From: Candidatus Gastranaerophilales bacterium | GTDB lineage: Bacteria; Cyanobacteriota; Vampirovibrionia; Gastranaerophilales; Gastranaerophilaceae | Assembly (NCBI GenBank): GCA_944324855.1 | Contig: CALUXY010000009.1 | Span: 1-60,141 of the forward strand | DNA length: 60,141 nt | Reading direction: 5' to 3' | Shown: piece by piece, positions 16,805 to 25,449 of the stretch | Layout: every line of letters begins with the position of its first letter | Position numbering within the stretch: position 1 is the first letter of the stretch | Program-made: the position numbers and the translations under genes | Notes under the pieces: generated by a model | What the model saw: the letters and a program-made list of their open reading frames with translations, nothing else | The model's database searches: none | What the model was told of the DNA's origin: nothing

Positions 16805-18037
16805 TTATCTGTTAAATTCTATAAACACATTCTTGATTATATCGTATCCTTTTAAGAAGGTTTTATAATCAACCTTTTCTTTTGCTGAATGCATATTGTA
16901 AATGTCTGCCAATCCTAAAAGGAACGGACGGAATGTTTCGCCGTTTTTATTTTTTTGATGTGCATAAATATGTGTTTCTGCACCGGCATGGAATGATGAA
17001 ATTTCGTTTTGTATGCCTAATTTTTCACATGCTCTTGTATGGACTGTTTCAATCCTGTCATCCTCAACTTTTTCAAACGGCGGCAAATGGATTTCAAACT
17101 TGATTTCCGCACTTGCCAGTCCTTCATATTTTTTATTGAATTTGTCAACAATTGATTTCATTAATTCTTTCAGTTCATTTTCTTTTTCAACACTTGCACT
17201 GCGGATAGAGTAGCAGGCTTTTGCATCCGTATTAATAATATTTGTAGAAGAGCGTTCGTTTATTTCAGTTATGTAATCCGTAGATTTTATACCGTCTGAA
17301 ACCAATGCACTTACGGCATTTTGAATCCCGCCTGCAATGATTGCTCCGATATTACAAGAGGTTATTACACCTGTTTCATCTTTAAAATAAACCCCTTGAG
17401 GCAGGTCATTAACAAGTTCCGCAACAAGTTTTGCCGCATTAACTCTGTTAGTATCCTGAATGTCATTTCCTGAATGACCGCCCATAAATGCTTTTACCGC
17501 AATTTTTGCATTGGTATAACTTGCTCCTGAAACCTGCAATTGCGCAAGTTTATCCGCATCGCATACAAGAACATATTTTGATTCAATCTTATCAAATTCA
17601 ACATGTTCTATACCTGACATATTTGTTTCTTCATCTCTGGTAAATGTAATTTCAAGTCCGCCATGTTGTATATCTGAATTTACAAGTTCTTTGGCAAGAA
17701 GAAGAGCTGATGCAACCCCGACTTTATCATCGGAACCTAATGTTCGTTCTTTTGCTTTAATGAAATCTCCGTCTAATTCTATAATTACTGGAGAATTATC
17801 ACCTACAACATCCATATGAGATGAGAGCATAACAGACTCTTTGGATGAATCTGTTGCAGGAATCTTTATGTAAACGTTTTTATAATCGTCCAATTTATAA
17901 CTTATACTGTTTTGTTTGCAGAAATTTTCTATCCATTCAATTACTTTTTCTTCGTGTAAAGACGGAGATGGAATTTCTGCTAAATTACAAAAAATGTCTA
18001 TTAACTCATACTGTTTTCTCAAATCATTAATCTGCAC
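16805..18037 (-). CDS. M20 family metallopeptidase (peptidase T-like)
   Basis: This 410-residue cytosolic dizinc aminopeptidase shows the M20 metal and catalytic residues in order: SHMDV (H74, D76), GSDDK (D103/D104), RDEET (E136/E137), CDAD (D160) and a late NMHSAKE histidine. The dimerisation/lid domain lies between (about 175-300). PepT-like enzymes trim tripeptides. The start is GTG, chosen because AGGAGG stands 7 nt upstream. It overlaps the tiny zinc-ribbon gene by 11 nt and is last in a minus-strand run with the GHL10 protein. Confidence 0.88.
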   Translation of the reverse strand: MQINDLRKQYELIDIFCNLAEIPSPSLHEEKVIEWIENFCKQNSISYKLDDYKNVYIKIPATDSSKESVMLSSHMDVVGDNSPVIIELDGDFIKAKERTLGSDDKVGVASALLLAKELVNSDIQHGGLEITFTRDEETNMSGIEHVEFDKIESKYVLVCDADKLAQLQVSGASYTNAKIAVKAFMGGHSGNDIQDTNRVNAAKLVAELVNDLPQGVYFKDETGVITSCNIGAIIAGGIQNAVSALVSDGIKSTDYITEINERSSTNIINTDAKACYSIRSASVEKENELKELMKSIVDKFNKKYEGLASAEIKFEIHLPPFEKVEDDRIETVHTRACEKLGIQNEISSFHAGAETHIYAHQKNKNGETFRPFLLGLADIYNMHSAKEKVDYKTFLKGYDIIKNVFIEFNR

Positions 18038-18233
18038 GGAAAAACCTCCTATTTGTACCTTTATTACTGTTTGGATCTATCGGGACTCGTATTGAACGAA
18101 GGCACAAAGGGCATCTGCCGACGTACGCTGTTCCGGTTTTATTCTGGTATAACCGTCCGTAAACATGGCAGCATGAAAAGTAAACCCCTAAAAATTTTCG
18201 CTTTGGCTTATAATTTGAATTTTCTTCGTTCAT
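18027..18233 (-). CDS. small conserved zinc-ribbon-like protein
   Basis: This is a 68-residue basic protein with CC-H at about residues 22-24 and CPLC at about 42-45, plausibly one zinc site. The pattern (GVYFSCC.VYGRLY, GTAYVGRCPLC, RFFRA at the end) looks like a conserved small family, but I know no function for it. It is wedged between two genes: its start lies inside the 3' end of the GHL10 gene (26-nt overlap) and its end overlaps the peptidase start by 11 nt. Translation is therefore probably coupled, as no clear ribosome binding site is seen. An upstream in-frame start at 18263 would give 78 residues and is less likely. Confidence 0.65.
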   Translation of the reverse strand: MNEENSNYKPKRKFLGVYFSCCHVYGRLYQNKTGTAYVGRCPLCLRSIRVPIDPNSNKGTNRRFFRAD

Positions 18234-20073
18234 ACTTTTTAATCTTCTTATCCTTTTTCGCACGTTCTTTCTTTTGTTTTTCTAAAGATTTTTTACTCCT
18301 GGGTTTAGTTTTTGTTTCAGGTTTTGGTGTGCTGCAAATACTTATTGTTAAAGGATGTATATATTTATCGCTGAAGTGCGCATAATCAAATATACTGAAC
18401 CCGTCTAATGATAAACTTCTTAATTCATTAATCTGTTTAATCAAATCGGATTCTGCGCCGTTCATAAATGTTATGAATAAACCGGCATACAATTTTGTCT
18501 GCGGAGCTTTGTTATTCAAAACTTCTTTCATCAATCCTGATGCTGTTACAGGGTCACATGTCAAAAATATCGGAGTGAACCCGTCAACATAATTATTTAT
18601 TGACCAGCGTTTCCAATCCTGCTGTTTCATATCTAACGCCGCTTGACGATTAGGGAAAATAACGGCGGTTAGATTTACATTATTTGAACGGCAGATTTTT
18701 GAAACTCGCCTTACAAACTCTGTGACTTTTCCTCTGCGGTATTCGTTCCAAGATTCCCAAAGAGGTTCAAACTGTGTAAGTTCAACCGGGTCAATTCCGT
18801 AAATGGACTTAAATTCATTTCTTGCAAAATTTGTATACCCCCAGCTTGATAAGTCACTGCCTGAATACTTAGGATCAATAGCTTGCGGATACCTGATATA
18901 ATCAAGATTTATACCGTCAGGTTTATATTTTTGTATAATTTCGCATAACAGTTCCAGCAAGAATGCTTGTACTTCAGGGTTTGCAGGATCAATAAAATAT
19001 CCGTTATGTTCCGCAATAGAAGGTGTAGGTTTATTTTTATCGTAATCTCGTTTGGTTACGTTTGCCCAGGATGGGTTTATTGCAACGATATTTTTCGGAT
19101 TGCTTGCAGGATTTCTTGCTCCGATATAGAACGTTTCAAACCAGATATTAACCTTTATGTTCCTTTTGTGTGCTTCATGAATCCAAAAATCCAATGCATC
19201 AAAATTTTCATAATCAGGATTTACTTTCATAAAACCGCGGCTTTCCATTGTTGTACTAGGAAATATTGTCATGCCGTGATAATATGTTTCAATAAATATC
19301 GTATTAATACCTGTTTGAGCCAATGAATCTAATACTTTACAAATTTCTTCCTGTGTTTTAAAAGAAGGACGAATCCATACTCCTCTAAGTTCTCCGTTTT
19401 TATAAGGGATGGCTGAAGCTAATGCTGTATTTGCAGATTCAATTGCAAGCTCTGAGTATTTTTTTACGTATAGTTTGCTTTTCATTGCTTTGGCAATATA
19501 ATTTTCGGCTTTGTTTATATATTCCTGTGTTCTTTCTGCATTGTAACCTGTGTGGGATTGAATATATTTATCTACAATATATTTTACTTCTTTAATTTGG
19601 CTCTGTGCACTAAAGATATAACTGTCAGATGTCGTGTAGGCTGTAAGAGTCTTATTGGCTCTATCAACATAGACTTTTGAGCCTACGGTGATATTTTGAT
19701 TCATCCAGACTTTAGCTTTTCCATGCCCGCTTATAACAAGCCCGTCTTCCGGAATCAAAGAGTCTGCACCGCTGATTTCTGTTACGACATTTCCTTTTAC
19801 AATTGCTTCTGTTCCAAACTCATTGGTATTTGTTCTAATACCGAAATTTTTTGTATAAACTGCCATCTGGTTAGCGCCGCGGAATCCCGGGAAGTGGCTG
19901 TTTCGTTTATTCGTTGCGGTTGTCGGATCCAGCAGGTCTATTTTGTATGAACCCTGGTTCATAAGGACTTCATTCGGCTTTATTTTATATTGAGTGAAAG
20001 CATCTTGTGCCCAAACACCCAAGCCAATCATTAAAACAGTTATTATAATTATAAATAAAATCCGTTTTCTCAT
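18208..20073 (-). CDS. GHL10-type glycoside hydrolase-like exported protein
   Basis: This protein of about 621 residues has an N-terminal hydrophobic segment (about 5-23) acting as signal or anchor. A region of unknown fold follows (to about 225), then a TIM-barrel GHL10/DUF187 domain beginning ELRGVWIRP. The domain includes GINTIFIETYYHG, KVNIWFETFYIG and PDGINLDYIRYP, where the strand-end acids are likely catalytic. The tail is very lysine-rich (last ~45 residues). Family members are thought to cleave glycans at the cell surface. The ATG at 20073 is preferred over the GTG 3 nt earlier because GGGA lies 5 nt before it. It is followed by the zinc-ribbon gene in the same operon. Confidence 0.8.
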   Translation of the reverse strand: MRKRILFIIIITVLMIGLGVWAQDAFTQYKIKPNEVLMNQGSYKIDLLDPTTATNKRNSHFPGFRGANQMAVYTKNFGIRTNTNEFGTEAIVKGNVVTEISGADSLIPEDGLVISGHGKAKVWMNQNITVGSKVYVDRANKTLTAYTTSDSYIFSAQSQIKEVKYIVDKYIQSHTGYNAERTQEYINKAENYIAKAMKSKLYVKKYSELAIESANTALASAIPYKNGELRGVWIRPSFKTQEEICKVLDSLAQTGINTIFIETYYHGMTIFPSTTMESRGFMKVNPDYENFDALDFWIHEAHKRNIKVNIWFETFYIGARNPASNPKNIVAINPSWANVTKRDYDKNKPTPSIAEHNGYFIDPANPEVQAFLLELLCEIIQKYKPDGINLDYIRYPQAIDPKYSGSDLSSWGYTNFARNEFKSIYGIDPVELTQFEPLWESWNEYRRGKVTEFVRRVSKICRSNNVNLTAVIFPNRQAALDMKQQDWKRWSINNYVDGFTPIFLTCDPVTASGLMKEVLNNKAPQTKLYAGLFITFMNGAESDLIKQINELRSLSLDGFSIFDYAHFSDKYIHPLTISICSTPKPETKTKPRSKKSLEKQKKERAKKDKKIKKYERRKFKL

Positions 20074-20102
20074 CACATTCCCAAAGCTATACTAGTAACA
20101 AT

Positions 20103-20732
20103 TTAATGATACAACATGTTCTTTGAGTTTAAGTCCTCTAATAGTAGGATTTTATTATAAAGCTCAAGTCCGTTTTGTTCTTGGTAGGCAGATTTGTATG
20201 CTTCAAGTGCAAGTTTAAAATTTCCTAATTTTTCATATATTGAACCGATTTTCATGAACCGCTGATAACTGTACGGTGATATTATTCCGGCCGCTTGTTT
20301 ATATTGATATAGAGCTTTTCTGTAATAACCGCGTTTGTAATAATAGTTTCCGAAAGAAAAACTTGCGTACTGATAATTCGGCACAAGATTTGTTGCTTTA
20401 AAAAAGTTAGACATTGCAAGAGTATCCTGCCCGAGCTCATCATATAAAATACCGAGTCTTGTAAAGTAAAAAGGGTCGGAAGGATCCATTACCGATAATA
20501 CTGAATAACGGTTTAAAAGAGCCTGAATATATTTTTTTCTATATTCCTCATCCGTTATTTGTTCAAAATGATTAAATAAAAGATTAGCCTGGTCTGCTAA
20601 TGCATTTTTATCAATTTTTGAGTAATCAATAGGAACATCATATTCTATACTTGCAAAATTTACAGCCAAAGACATGTTTGGTATTAACGCTGCAAGTACA
20701 AATAGTAATAACTTAATTTTAATCTTGTTCAT
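20103..20732 (-). CDS. exported TPR protein
   Basis: This 209-residue protein has a signal peptide (basic start, hydrophobic core to about residue 20, Ala before the mature part). Three or four TPR-like helical pairs follow from about residue 75 (LGILYDELGQDTLAMSNF, SFGNYYYKRGYYRKAL, KIGSIYEKLGNFKLAL). The ATG at 20732 is preferred over a TTG 9 nt upstream because that TTG overlaps a TGA-extended TATAAT -10 box (20741-20746). The -10 ends 8 nt before the ATG and no Shine-Dalgarno sequence is present, so the message is probably leaderless. It is divergent from nuoA. The role is likely protein-protein contacts in the periplasm. Confidence 0.75.
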   Translation of the reverse strand: MNKIKIKLLLFVLAALIPNMSLAVNFASIEYDVPIDYSKIDKNALADQANLLFNHFEQITDEEYRKKYIQALLNRYSVLSVMDPSDPFYFTRLGILYDELGQDTLAMSNFFKATNLVPNYQYASFSFGNYYYKRGYYRKALYQYKQAAGIISPYSYQRFMKIGSIYEKLGNFKLALEAYKSAYQEQNGLELYNKILLLEDLNSKNMLYH

Positions 20733-20778
20733 TGTTATCAATTATATCAAATTTTTATTAATTTTTATAGAGGATTTT

Positions 20779-21138
20779 ATGATTAATCTTATATTTATGA
20801 CATGTTTTATTATTTTTGCATTATTAACTGCCGCATCAATGCTTATAGCGGGATTTATATTTAGTTATAAATCTCCGGACCGAATAAAATCATCAACTTA
20901 TGAATGCGGGCTTTCTCCTGAATCTTCCGCCAAAATAAGTTTTAATATCAGATATTTCAATTATTTGATAATCTTTATTATATTTGATATTTCGGCAATA
21001 TTCTTATATCCGATTCTATCTGTAGAATTTTATTATCTTAAAACTCATGCAGGAATTGTAATTAGCTTTTTGGTATTTCTTTTATTCGCATTATTTATTG
21101 CAATATTTAACGGTTTTATCGTAAAGGAGAGAAAGTGA
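20779..21138 (+). CDS. nuoA: NADH-quinone oxidoreductase subunit A (complex I)
   Basis: This 119-residue protein has three membrane helices, and the loop [12 protein letters not shown] corresponds to the conserved NuoA/ND3 loop near the quinone cavity. The ATG at 20779 has GAGG 4 nt upstream and gives the normal length; the longer open frame to the left runs through the divergent gene's promoter. It is the first gene of nuoABCDHIJKLMN, all overlapping or nearly so. Confidence 0.93.
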   Translation: MINLIFMTCFIIFALLTAASMLIAGFIFSYKSPDRIKSSTYECGLSPESSAKISFNIRYFNYLIIFIIFDISAIFLYPILSVEFYYLKTHAGIVISFLVFLLFALFIAIFNGFIVKERK

Positions 21139-21677
21139 ATATTATTATTTCAACAATTGATACAATTTTAAACTGGGGCAGGGCAAACTCAATATGGCCT
21201 TTAACGTTTGCCACTTCCTGCTGCGGAATTGAAATGATGTGTGCATCTGCTTCAAATTTTGATATTGCAAGGTTCGGTTCCGAAGTGTTCAGACCATCTC
21301 CGAGGCAGGCTGATTTATTAATATGTGCCGGAACAATTACACACAAAATGGCACCTGTGCTCCTGCGACTTTATGAACAAATGCCGGAACCAAAATACGT
21401 AATTGCAATGGGGGCCTGTACCTGCGGCGGAGGAATGTTTTCAGGAAAAGATGCGTATCCTGTTGTAAACGGTGTCGACAAAATTATTCCTGTGGATATA
21501 TATCTCCCGATGTGTCCGCCAAGACCGGAAGCTTTGTTTGATGCTATATTAAAACTCCAAAAAGAAATAAAGAAAGAATCCATATTAACCAGAAAAGAGT
21601 TTCTTGCCACTCATGAACTCTTCTTAAAAGAAGAAAACGGTATCTTAATTAGAAAGGATTATGATGAATTGTATTGA
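21135..21677 (+). CDS. nuoB: NADH-quinone oxidoreductase subunit B
   Basis: This 180-residue peripheral-arm subunit binds Fe-S cluster N2, the direct donor to quinone. All four ligands are visible: tandem C29-C30, C95 ([11 protein letters not shown]) and C127 (MCPPRP). The start is GTG overlapping the nuoA stop (GTGA), with AAGGAG upstream. An extra helical tail follows residue 145. Confidence 0.96.
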   Translation: MNIIISTIDTILNWGRANSIWPLTFATSCCGIEMMCASASNFDIARFGSEVFRPSPRQADLLICAGTITHKMAPVLLRLYEQMPEPKYVIAMGACTCGGGMFSGKDAYPVVNGVDKIIPVDIYLPMCPPRPEALFDAILKLQKEIKKESILTRKEFLATHELFLKEENGILIRKDYDELY

Positions 21678-22092
21678 TATGATAAAAATGAATTTCCCTG
21701 ATATCAGAATTGATTTGAATAAAGTTGAAACGGATTATCAACTCTATGAAATTCTAGAGTATTTAAAAGGAACTTATGAACTTTCATTTGATATCCTTCT
21801 TACAATAATAGCCGTTGATTATACGGATTATGTAGAATTAATTTATCCTCTTCTTTCTACATATCTAAACGAACAGGTCAATATATCGACAAAAGTAAAA
21901 AATGAAGCAAAATCCGTGACATCTATTTACCCGGGAGCGTATTTTGATGAATGCGAAATATACGATTTATTCGGGATAAGTTTTACCGGCAATAAAAAAC
22001 TTAAACGTTTATTTATGCCGTCTTCCTGGATTGGGCATCCTTTGAGAAAAAATTACGAATTGAAAGATACGAGGTTAAGCTGGAATGAATAA
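21661..22092 (+). CDS. nuoC: NADH-quinone oxidoreductase subunit C
   Basis: This 143-residue short form keeps the family signature near the C-terminus ([13 protein letters not shown], then [17 protein letters not shown]). It links NuoB and NuoD in the quinone module. AAAGGA precedes the ATG. It overlaps nuoB by 17 nt and nuoD by 8 nt. It is separate from NuoD, unlike the E. coli NuoCD fusion. Confidence 0.93.
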   Translation: MMNCIDMIKMNFPDIRIDLNKVETDYQLYEILEYLKGTYELSFDILLTIIAVDYTDYVELIYPLLSTYLNEQVNISTKVKNEAKSVTSIYPGAYFDECEIYDLFGISFTGNKKLKRLFMPSSWIGHPLRKNYELKDTRLSWNE

Positions 22093-23167
22093 AATGACAT
22101 TAAACTTAGGCCCTCAGCATCCTTCAACTCATGGTGTTTTACGGCTAATTCTTGAATTAGAAGGAGAAAAAGTTATTTCTTGTGAGCCGGATATAGGATA
22201 TTTGCACCGCGGGATGGAAAAAATTGCTGAATCCAGAAGTTATATTCAGTATCTGCCGATGGTTGACAGGGTAGATTATTTATGCGGTTTTTTCTATTCT
22301 TACGCATTCTGCAATGCCGTAGAACATCTGAATCATATTGAGGTTCCGCAGTATGCGAATTATATACGGGTAATGATGATGGAATTAAACCGTATTGCCT
22401 CTCACCTTTTGTGGCTGGGAACATATCTTCTGGATTTGGGGGCAATATCTCCTATGTTTTATACCTTCAGAGAACGTGAATCCATACTTGATTATTTTGA
22501 AAAGATAACCGGTCAGCGTATGATGTATAACTATTTTGTTTTTGGCGGTGTAAGGCATAATATTCTCTATTTTGATGATGTATTGAATATTGTTAATAAT
22601 ATTTTGTTTAAGATTAACGAATACGAAAATCTGATAACCGATAATCCTATATTTTTATCAAGAACAAAAGGTGTAGGAGTAATATCTAAAACAAAGGCGC
22701 TTGATTGGGGATTAACCGGACCTAATTTGAGAGCAAGCGGGATATTAAATGATTACCGGATGAATATGGAAATATATGATGATATAGAATTTGATATTGT
22801 TCTAAGTAATGAGGGAGACTGTTACAGCCGATATATTGTCAGAATCTATGAGATGCGAGAATCTGTTTTTATAATCAAACAGTGTATTGATTGGCTTAAG
22901 TCTAATAAAGTTATTCCTGATCCTGTTAAATTTTCTCATAATGAATATCAAAAGGGCGAAATTTATTCTTTTGTCGAAGCTCCGAGAGGGCTGACTCTTT
23001 GTTATTTAAATTCTGTCGGAGAAACAACTCCTTACAGGCTAAAATGGAGAACAGGGTCTTTTTATTCCACACAGATTTTGAGAGATATTTTGAAAGGTGT
23101 ATCTCTTGCAGATATTATGGCAATTTACGGTTCACTCGATGTAGTTTTGCCGGAGGTCGACAGATAA
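22085..23167 (+). CDS. nuoD: NADH-quinone oxidoreductase subunit D
   Basis: This 360-residue subunit forms the quinone-binding pocket. It has LGPQHPSTHGVLR (residues 7-19), GYLHRGMEK, the RIASHLLW stretch, VEAPRG and a C-terminus SLDVVLPEVDR where the conserved Asp closes the site. It lacks [NiFe]-hydrogenase cysteines, so it is complex I rather than a membrane hydrogenase. Its stop overlaps the nuoH start (TAATG). Confidence 0.96.
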   Translation: MNKMTLNLGPQHPSTHGVLRLILELEGEKVISCEPDIGYLHRGMEKIAESRSYIQYLPMVDRVDYLCGFFYSYAFCNAVEHLNHIEVPQYANYIRVMMMELNRIASHLLWLGTYLLDLGAISPMFYTFRERESILDYFEKITGQRMMYNYFVFGGVRHNILYFDDVLNIVNNILFKINEYENLITDNPIFLSRTKGVGVISKTKALDWGLTGPNLRASGILNDYRMNMEIYDDIEFDIVLSNEGDCYSRYIVRIYEMRESVFIIKQCIDWLKSNKVIPDPVKFSHNEYQKGEIYSFVEAPRGLTLCYLNSVGETTPYRLKWRTGSFYSTQILRDILKGVSLADIMAIYGSLDVVLPEVDR

Positions 23168-24231
23168 TGAATTTTTTATTATGTAAATTTATAGAACTTT
23201 TAAAGAACTTTAATATTCCGGATTCTATTGGTATTCTTTTATTTTTACCCCTTCCGTTTTTTGTAATAATATCTTTTTTAATTATTACAGTTATATTCTT
23301 GGTTCTATTTGAAAGAAAATTACTTGGATATTTTACCCAGAGAAAAGGACCGAATAGAGTTGGTGTATGGGGAATTTTGCAAACAACTGCAGATGCAATA
23401 AAACTCTTGTGTAAAGAGAATATAGAACTGTTATCCGCCGATAAATTCCTGTTTACGCTGTCTCCACTGGTTGCGTTTTCTGCAATTATTATACTCTGGT
23501 GTATTATTCCCTATAATTCCGAATTTAATATGATAAATTCATCTGTCGGGATTCTTATATATCTTATTGTTTCATCATTCCCGATGTTATTTCACTTCCT
23601 TGCAGGATATTCAAGTAATAACAAATATTCAATAATAGGTTCTTATAGAGCACTCGCTTTGACTGCAAGTTATTCTGTCCCTGTTATATTCATAATATTA
23701 AGTATTGTTTGTATAACAAGAACAATGAATCTGAATAAAATTGTATTGTTTCAAACTTCATACTGGCTTATATTCAGCAATTTTTTAGGGTTTATTATAT
23801 TTTATATTTCCTCAATCGCAAAACTAAATCGCTGTCCGTTTGATTTGTCGGAGGCGGAAAGCGAACTTGTCTGCGGATATCATACAGAGTATTCCGGCAT
23901 GAGGTTTGCAATGTTCTTTCTTGGAGAGTATGCCGAACTGTTTGTTATGTGTATGTTGATTTCCATTTTGTTCTTTGGCGGCTATCTTCCGCCGTTTGGT
24001 ATTTATCTGTCTAATATCTTATCGGGGAATTGTTCTCTCTGCCGTTATCTTATATATTTTGAACAAACCTTCTGGTTGATATTTAAAACGTTAATAATCA
24101 TTTTTTCTATAATCTGGGTTAGGGCAACACTACCACGGTTAACACAAAAGAAAGTTCTTGAGTTGTTCTGGAAATATTTAACTCCGCTATCTATAGTTAA
24201 TCTGATTATTATAATTCTGATGAGGATATAA
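23167..24231 (+). CDS. nuoH: NADH-quinone oxidoreductase subunit H
   Basis: This 354-residue membrane subunit has about eight helices and forms the quinone chamber with NuoB and NuoD. Conserved loops are FERKLLGYFTQRKGPNRVG and CPFDLSEAESELVCGYHTEY, the latter carrying the glutamates of the quinone tunnel. The start overlaps the nuoD stop, with GGAGG 9 nt upstream; longer open sequence to the left lies inside nuoD. Confidence 0.96.
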   Translation: MNFLLCKFIELLKNFNIPDSIGILLFLPLPFFVIISFLIITVIFLVLFERKLLGYFTQRKGPNRVGVWGILQTTADAIKLLCKENIELLSADKFLFTLSPLVAFSAIIILWCIIPYNSEFNMINSSVGILIYLIVSSFPMLFHFLAGYSSNNKYSIIGSYRALALTASYSVPVIFIILSIVCITRTMNLNKIVLFQTSYWLIFSNFLGFIIFYISSIAKLNRCPFDLSEAESELVCGYHTEYSGMRFAMFFLGEYAELFVMCMLISILFFGGYLPPFGIYLSNILSGNCSLCRYLIYFEQTFWLIFKTLIIIFSIIWVRATLPRLTQKKVLELFWKYLTPLSIVNLIIIILMRI

Positions 24232-24611
24232 TGATACAAAAATTTTTAGATTCAATAAAAGCAATTATTTTAGGTCTATTGACAGTGTTTTCTCACCTTT
24301 TCAAAAGACCTGTTACGGAAGAATACCCTGAGAAAAGGCCCCTGTTAAACGGATTTTTCAGGGGGAAACATTATCTGGAATCCTGTGCCGGCTGCGGCTA
24401 CTGCAGGAAAGTATGTCCTTCTGATGCTATTACCATTATTAAAAATGAGCGAATTGTAGAAAAATATATTATTGATTTAGGAAAATGTATTTTTTGCGGC
24501 AACTGTATGTTCTATTGTCCGTCAAAAAGCATGCGTATGTCTGATAGATTTGAACTTGCGACAAATTTAAAATCAAACCTTAAGATTGAAATAATTGGAA
24601 GGAGAAAATAA
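24231..24611 (+). CDS. nuoI: NADH-quinone oxidoreductase subunit I
   Basis: This 126-residue subunit has two [4Fe-4S] motifs, CAGCGYCRKVCP and CIFCGNCMFYCP, which carry electrons towards N2. The N-terminal hydrophobic stretch anchors it beside NuoH. With NuoEFG absent, NuoI is the likely electron entry point, docking ferredoxin or flavodoxin. The start overlaps the nuoH stop (TAATG). Confidence 0.95.
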   Translation: MIQKFLDSIKAIILGLLTVFSHLFKRPVTEEYPEKRPLLNGFFRGKHYLESCAGCGYCRKVCPSDAITIIKNERIVEKYIIDLGKCIFCGNCMFYCPSKSMRMSDRFELATNLKSNLKIEIIGRRK

Positions 24612-25115
24612 ATGACATTAAATTCCATATTTTTTATACTCTTTTCAATAACGCTTATTCTGTCATCTGTTTTCAGTATGGTTTCAAAGCAGATGATTTA
24701 CACGCTTTTGTGGGCAATGCTTGTATTTTTAATGGTTGCAGGACTGTTTTTATTACTTGGAGCAACTTATAACTCAATGGTTCAATTCTTAATTTACGTT
24801 GTTGCAATTCCTGTTTTGATTGCGGTTTCTATAATGCTGATTAATCAAAGAGGGCAAAATAATCAATTATTTAAAAGGAAATATTCTTTGTGGGTGCTAA
24901 TCGGAATATTTTTTCTCATCTTGATTATCGGTGAATTCTTATCCTTGAATAATGATTTTTTTGAAATAATAAGGAGCTGTTCCGTTTATGTAAATCCTTA
25001 TTCAGACTTGTATTCAATTACAAGAAATCTTCTCGGGGTTTATCCTGTATTGCTGCTGGAATTTGCAGCGGGAATTGTACTTACAATTGTAGGACTGAGT
25101 TATTATGGGAAATAG
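24612..25115 (+). CDS. nuoJ: NADH-quinone oxidoreductase subunit J
   Basis: This 167-residue protein has five predicted membrane helices. FLLLGATYNSMVQFLIYVVAIPVLIAV matches the conserved NuoJ/ND6 helix in outline. It begins directly after the nuoI stop, with GGAAGGAG upstream, and overlaps nuoK by 11 nt. Confidence 0.92.
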   Translation: MTLNSIFFILFSITLILSSVFSMVSKQMIYTLLWAMLVFLMVAGLFLLLGATYNSMVQFLIYVVAIPVLIAVSIMLINQRGQNNQLFKRKYSLWVLIGIFFLILIIGEFLSLNNDFFEIIRSCSVYVNPYSDLYSITRNLLGVYPVLLLEFAAGIVLTIVGLSYYGK

Positions 25116-25449
25116 TATCTTTCATTGTGTTACAACTTATAATTATCAAATCGTCAGTCTGATTTTATTTTTTGTCGGATTGCTGGGAGTAACGTTATCT
25201 CGAAATCTGATAAAGATTCTAATCTCTCTTGAATTTATTATGAATGCGGTCAATCTGCTTTTTATATCATTTGCAAGTTACAAGTCTGAACAGGCTTATC
25301 TTGGGTATACACTAGTTATTTTTTCAACAGGAATGTCTGCTCTGGTTCTTTCAGTCGGAATATATTTTGCATATATTCTGCACAAGAAATTCGGCACGAT
25401 TGACGTGATAAAAATCTATGACAAATATAAGGAAACAGGTAAATGTTAG
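25105..25449 (+). CDS. nuoK: NADH-quinone oxidoreductase subunit K
   Basis: This 114-residue protein has three membrane helices, with the conserved glutamate in ISLEFIMNAVNLL, part of the proton path. It overlaps nuoJ and nuoL by a few nucleotides and has no obvious own ribosome binding site, consistent with coupled translation. Confidence 0.93.
   Translation: MGNSIFHCVTTYNYQIVSLILFFVGLLGVTLSRNLIKILISLEFIMNAVNLLFISFASYKSEQAYLGYTLVIFSTGMSALVLSVGIYFAYILHKKFGTIDVIKIYDKYKETGKC

Noticed and set aside
20733..20741. TTG start for the exported TPR gene
   Set aside because: It overlaps a TGA-extended TATAAT box, so it would not be in the transcript; the ATG at 20732 gives a clean signal peptide.
20674..20778. 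Longer N-terminus for NuoA
   Set aside because: It would cover the divergent TPR gene start and promoter; the ATG at 20779 has GAGG and gives the usual 119 residues.
22999..23166. Longer N-terminus for NuoH
   Set aside because: It lies wholly inside nuoD in another frame; the ATG at 23167 has GGAGG and gives the family length.
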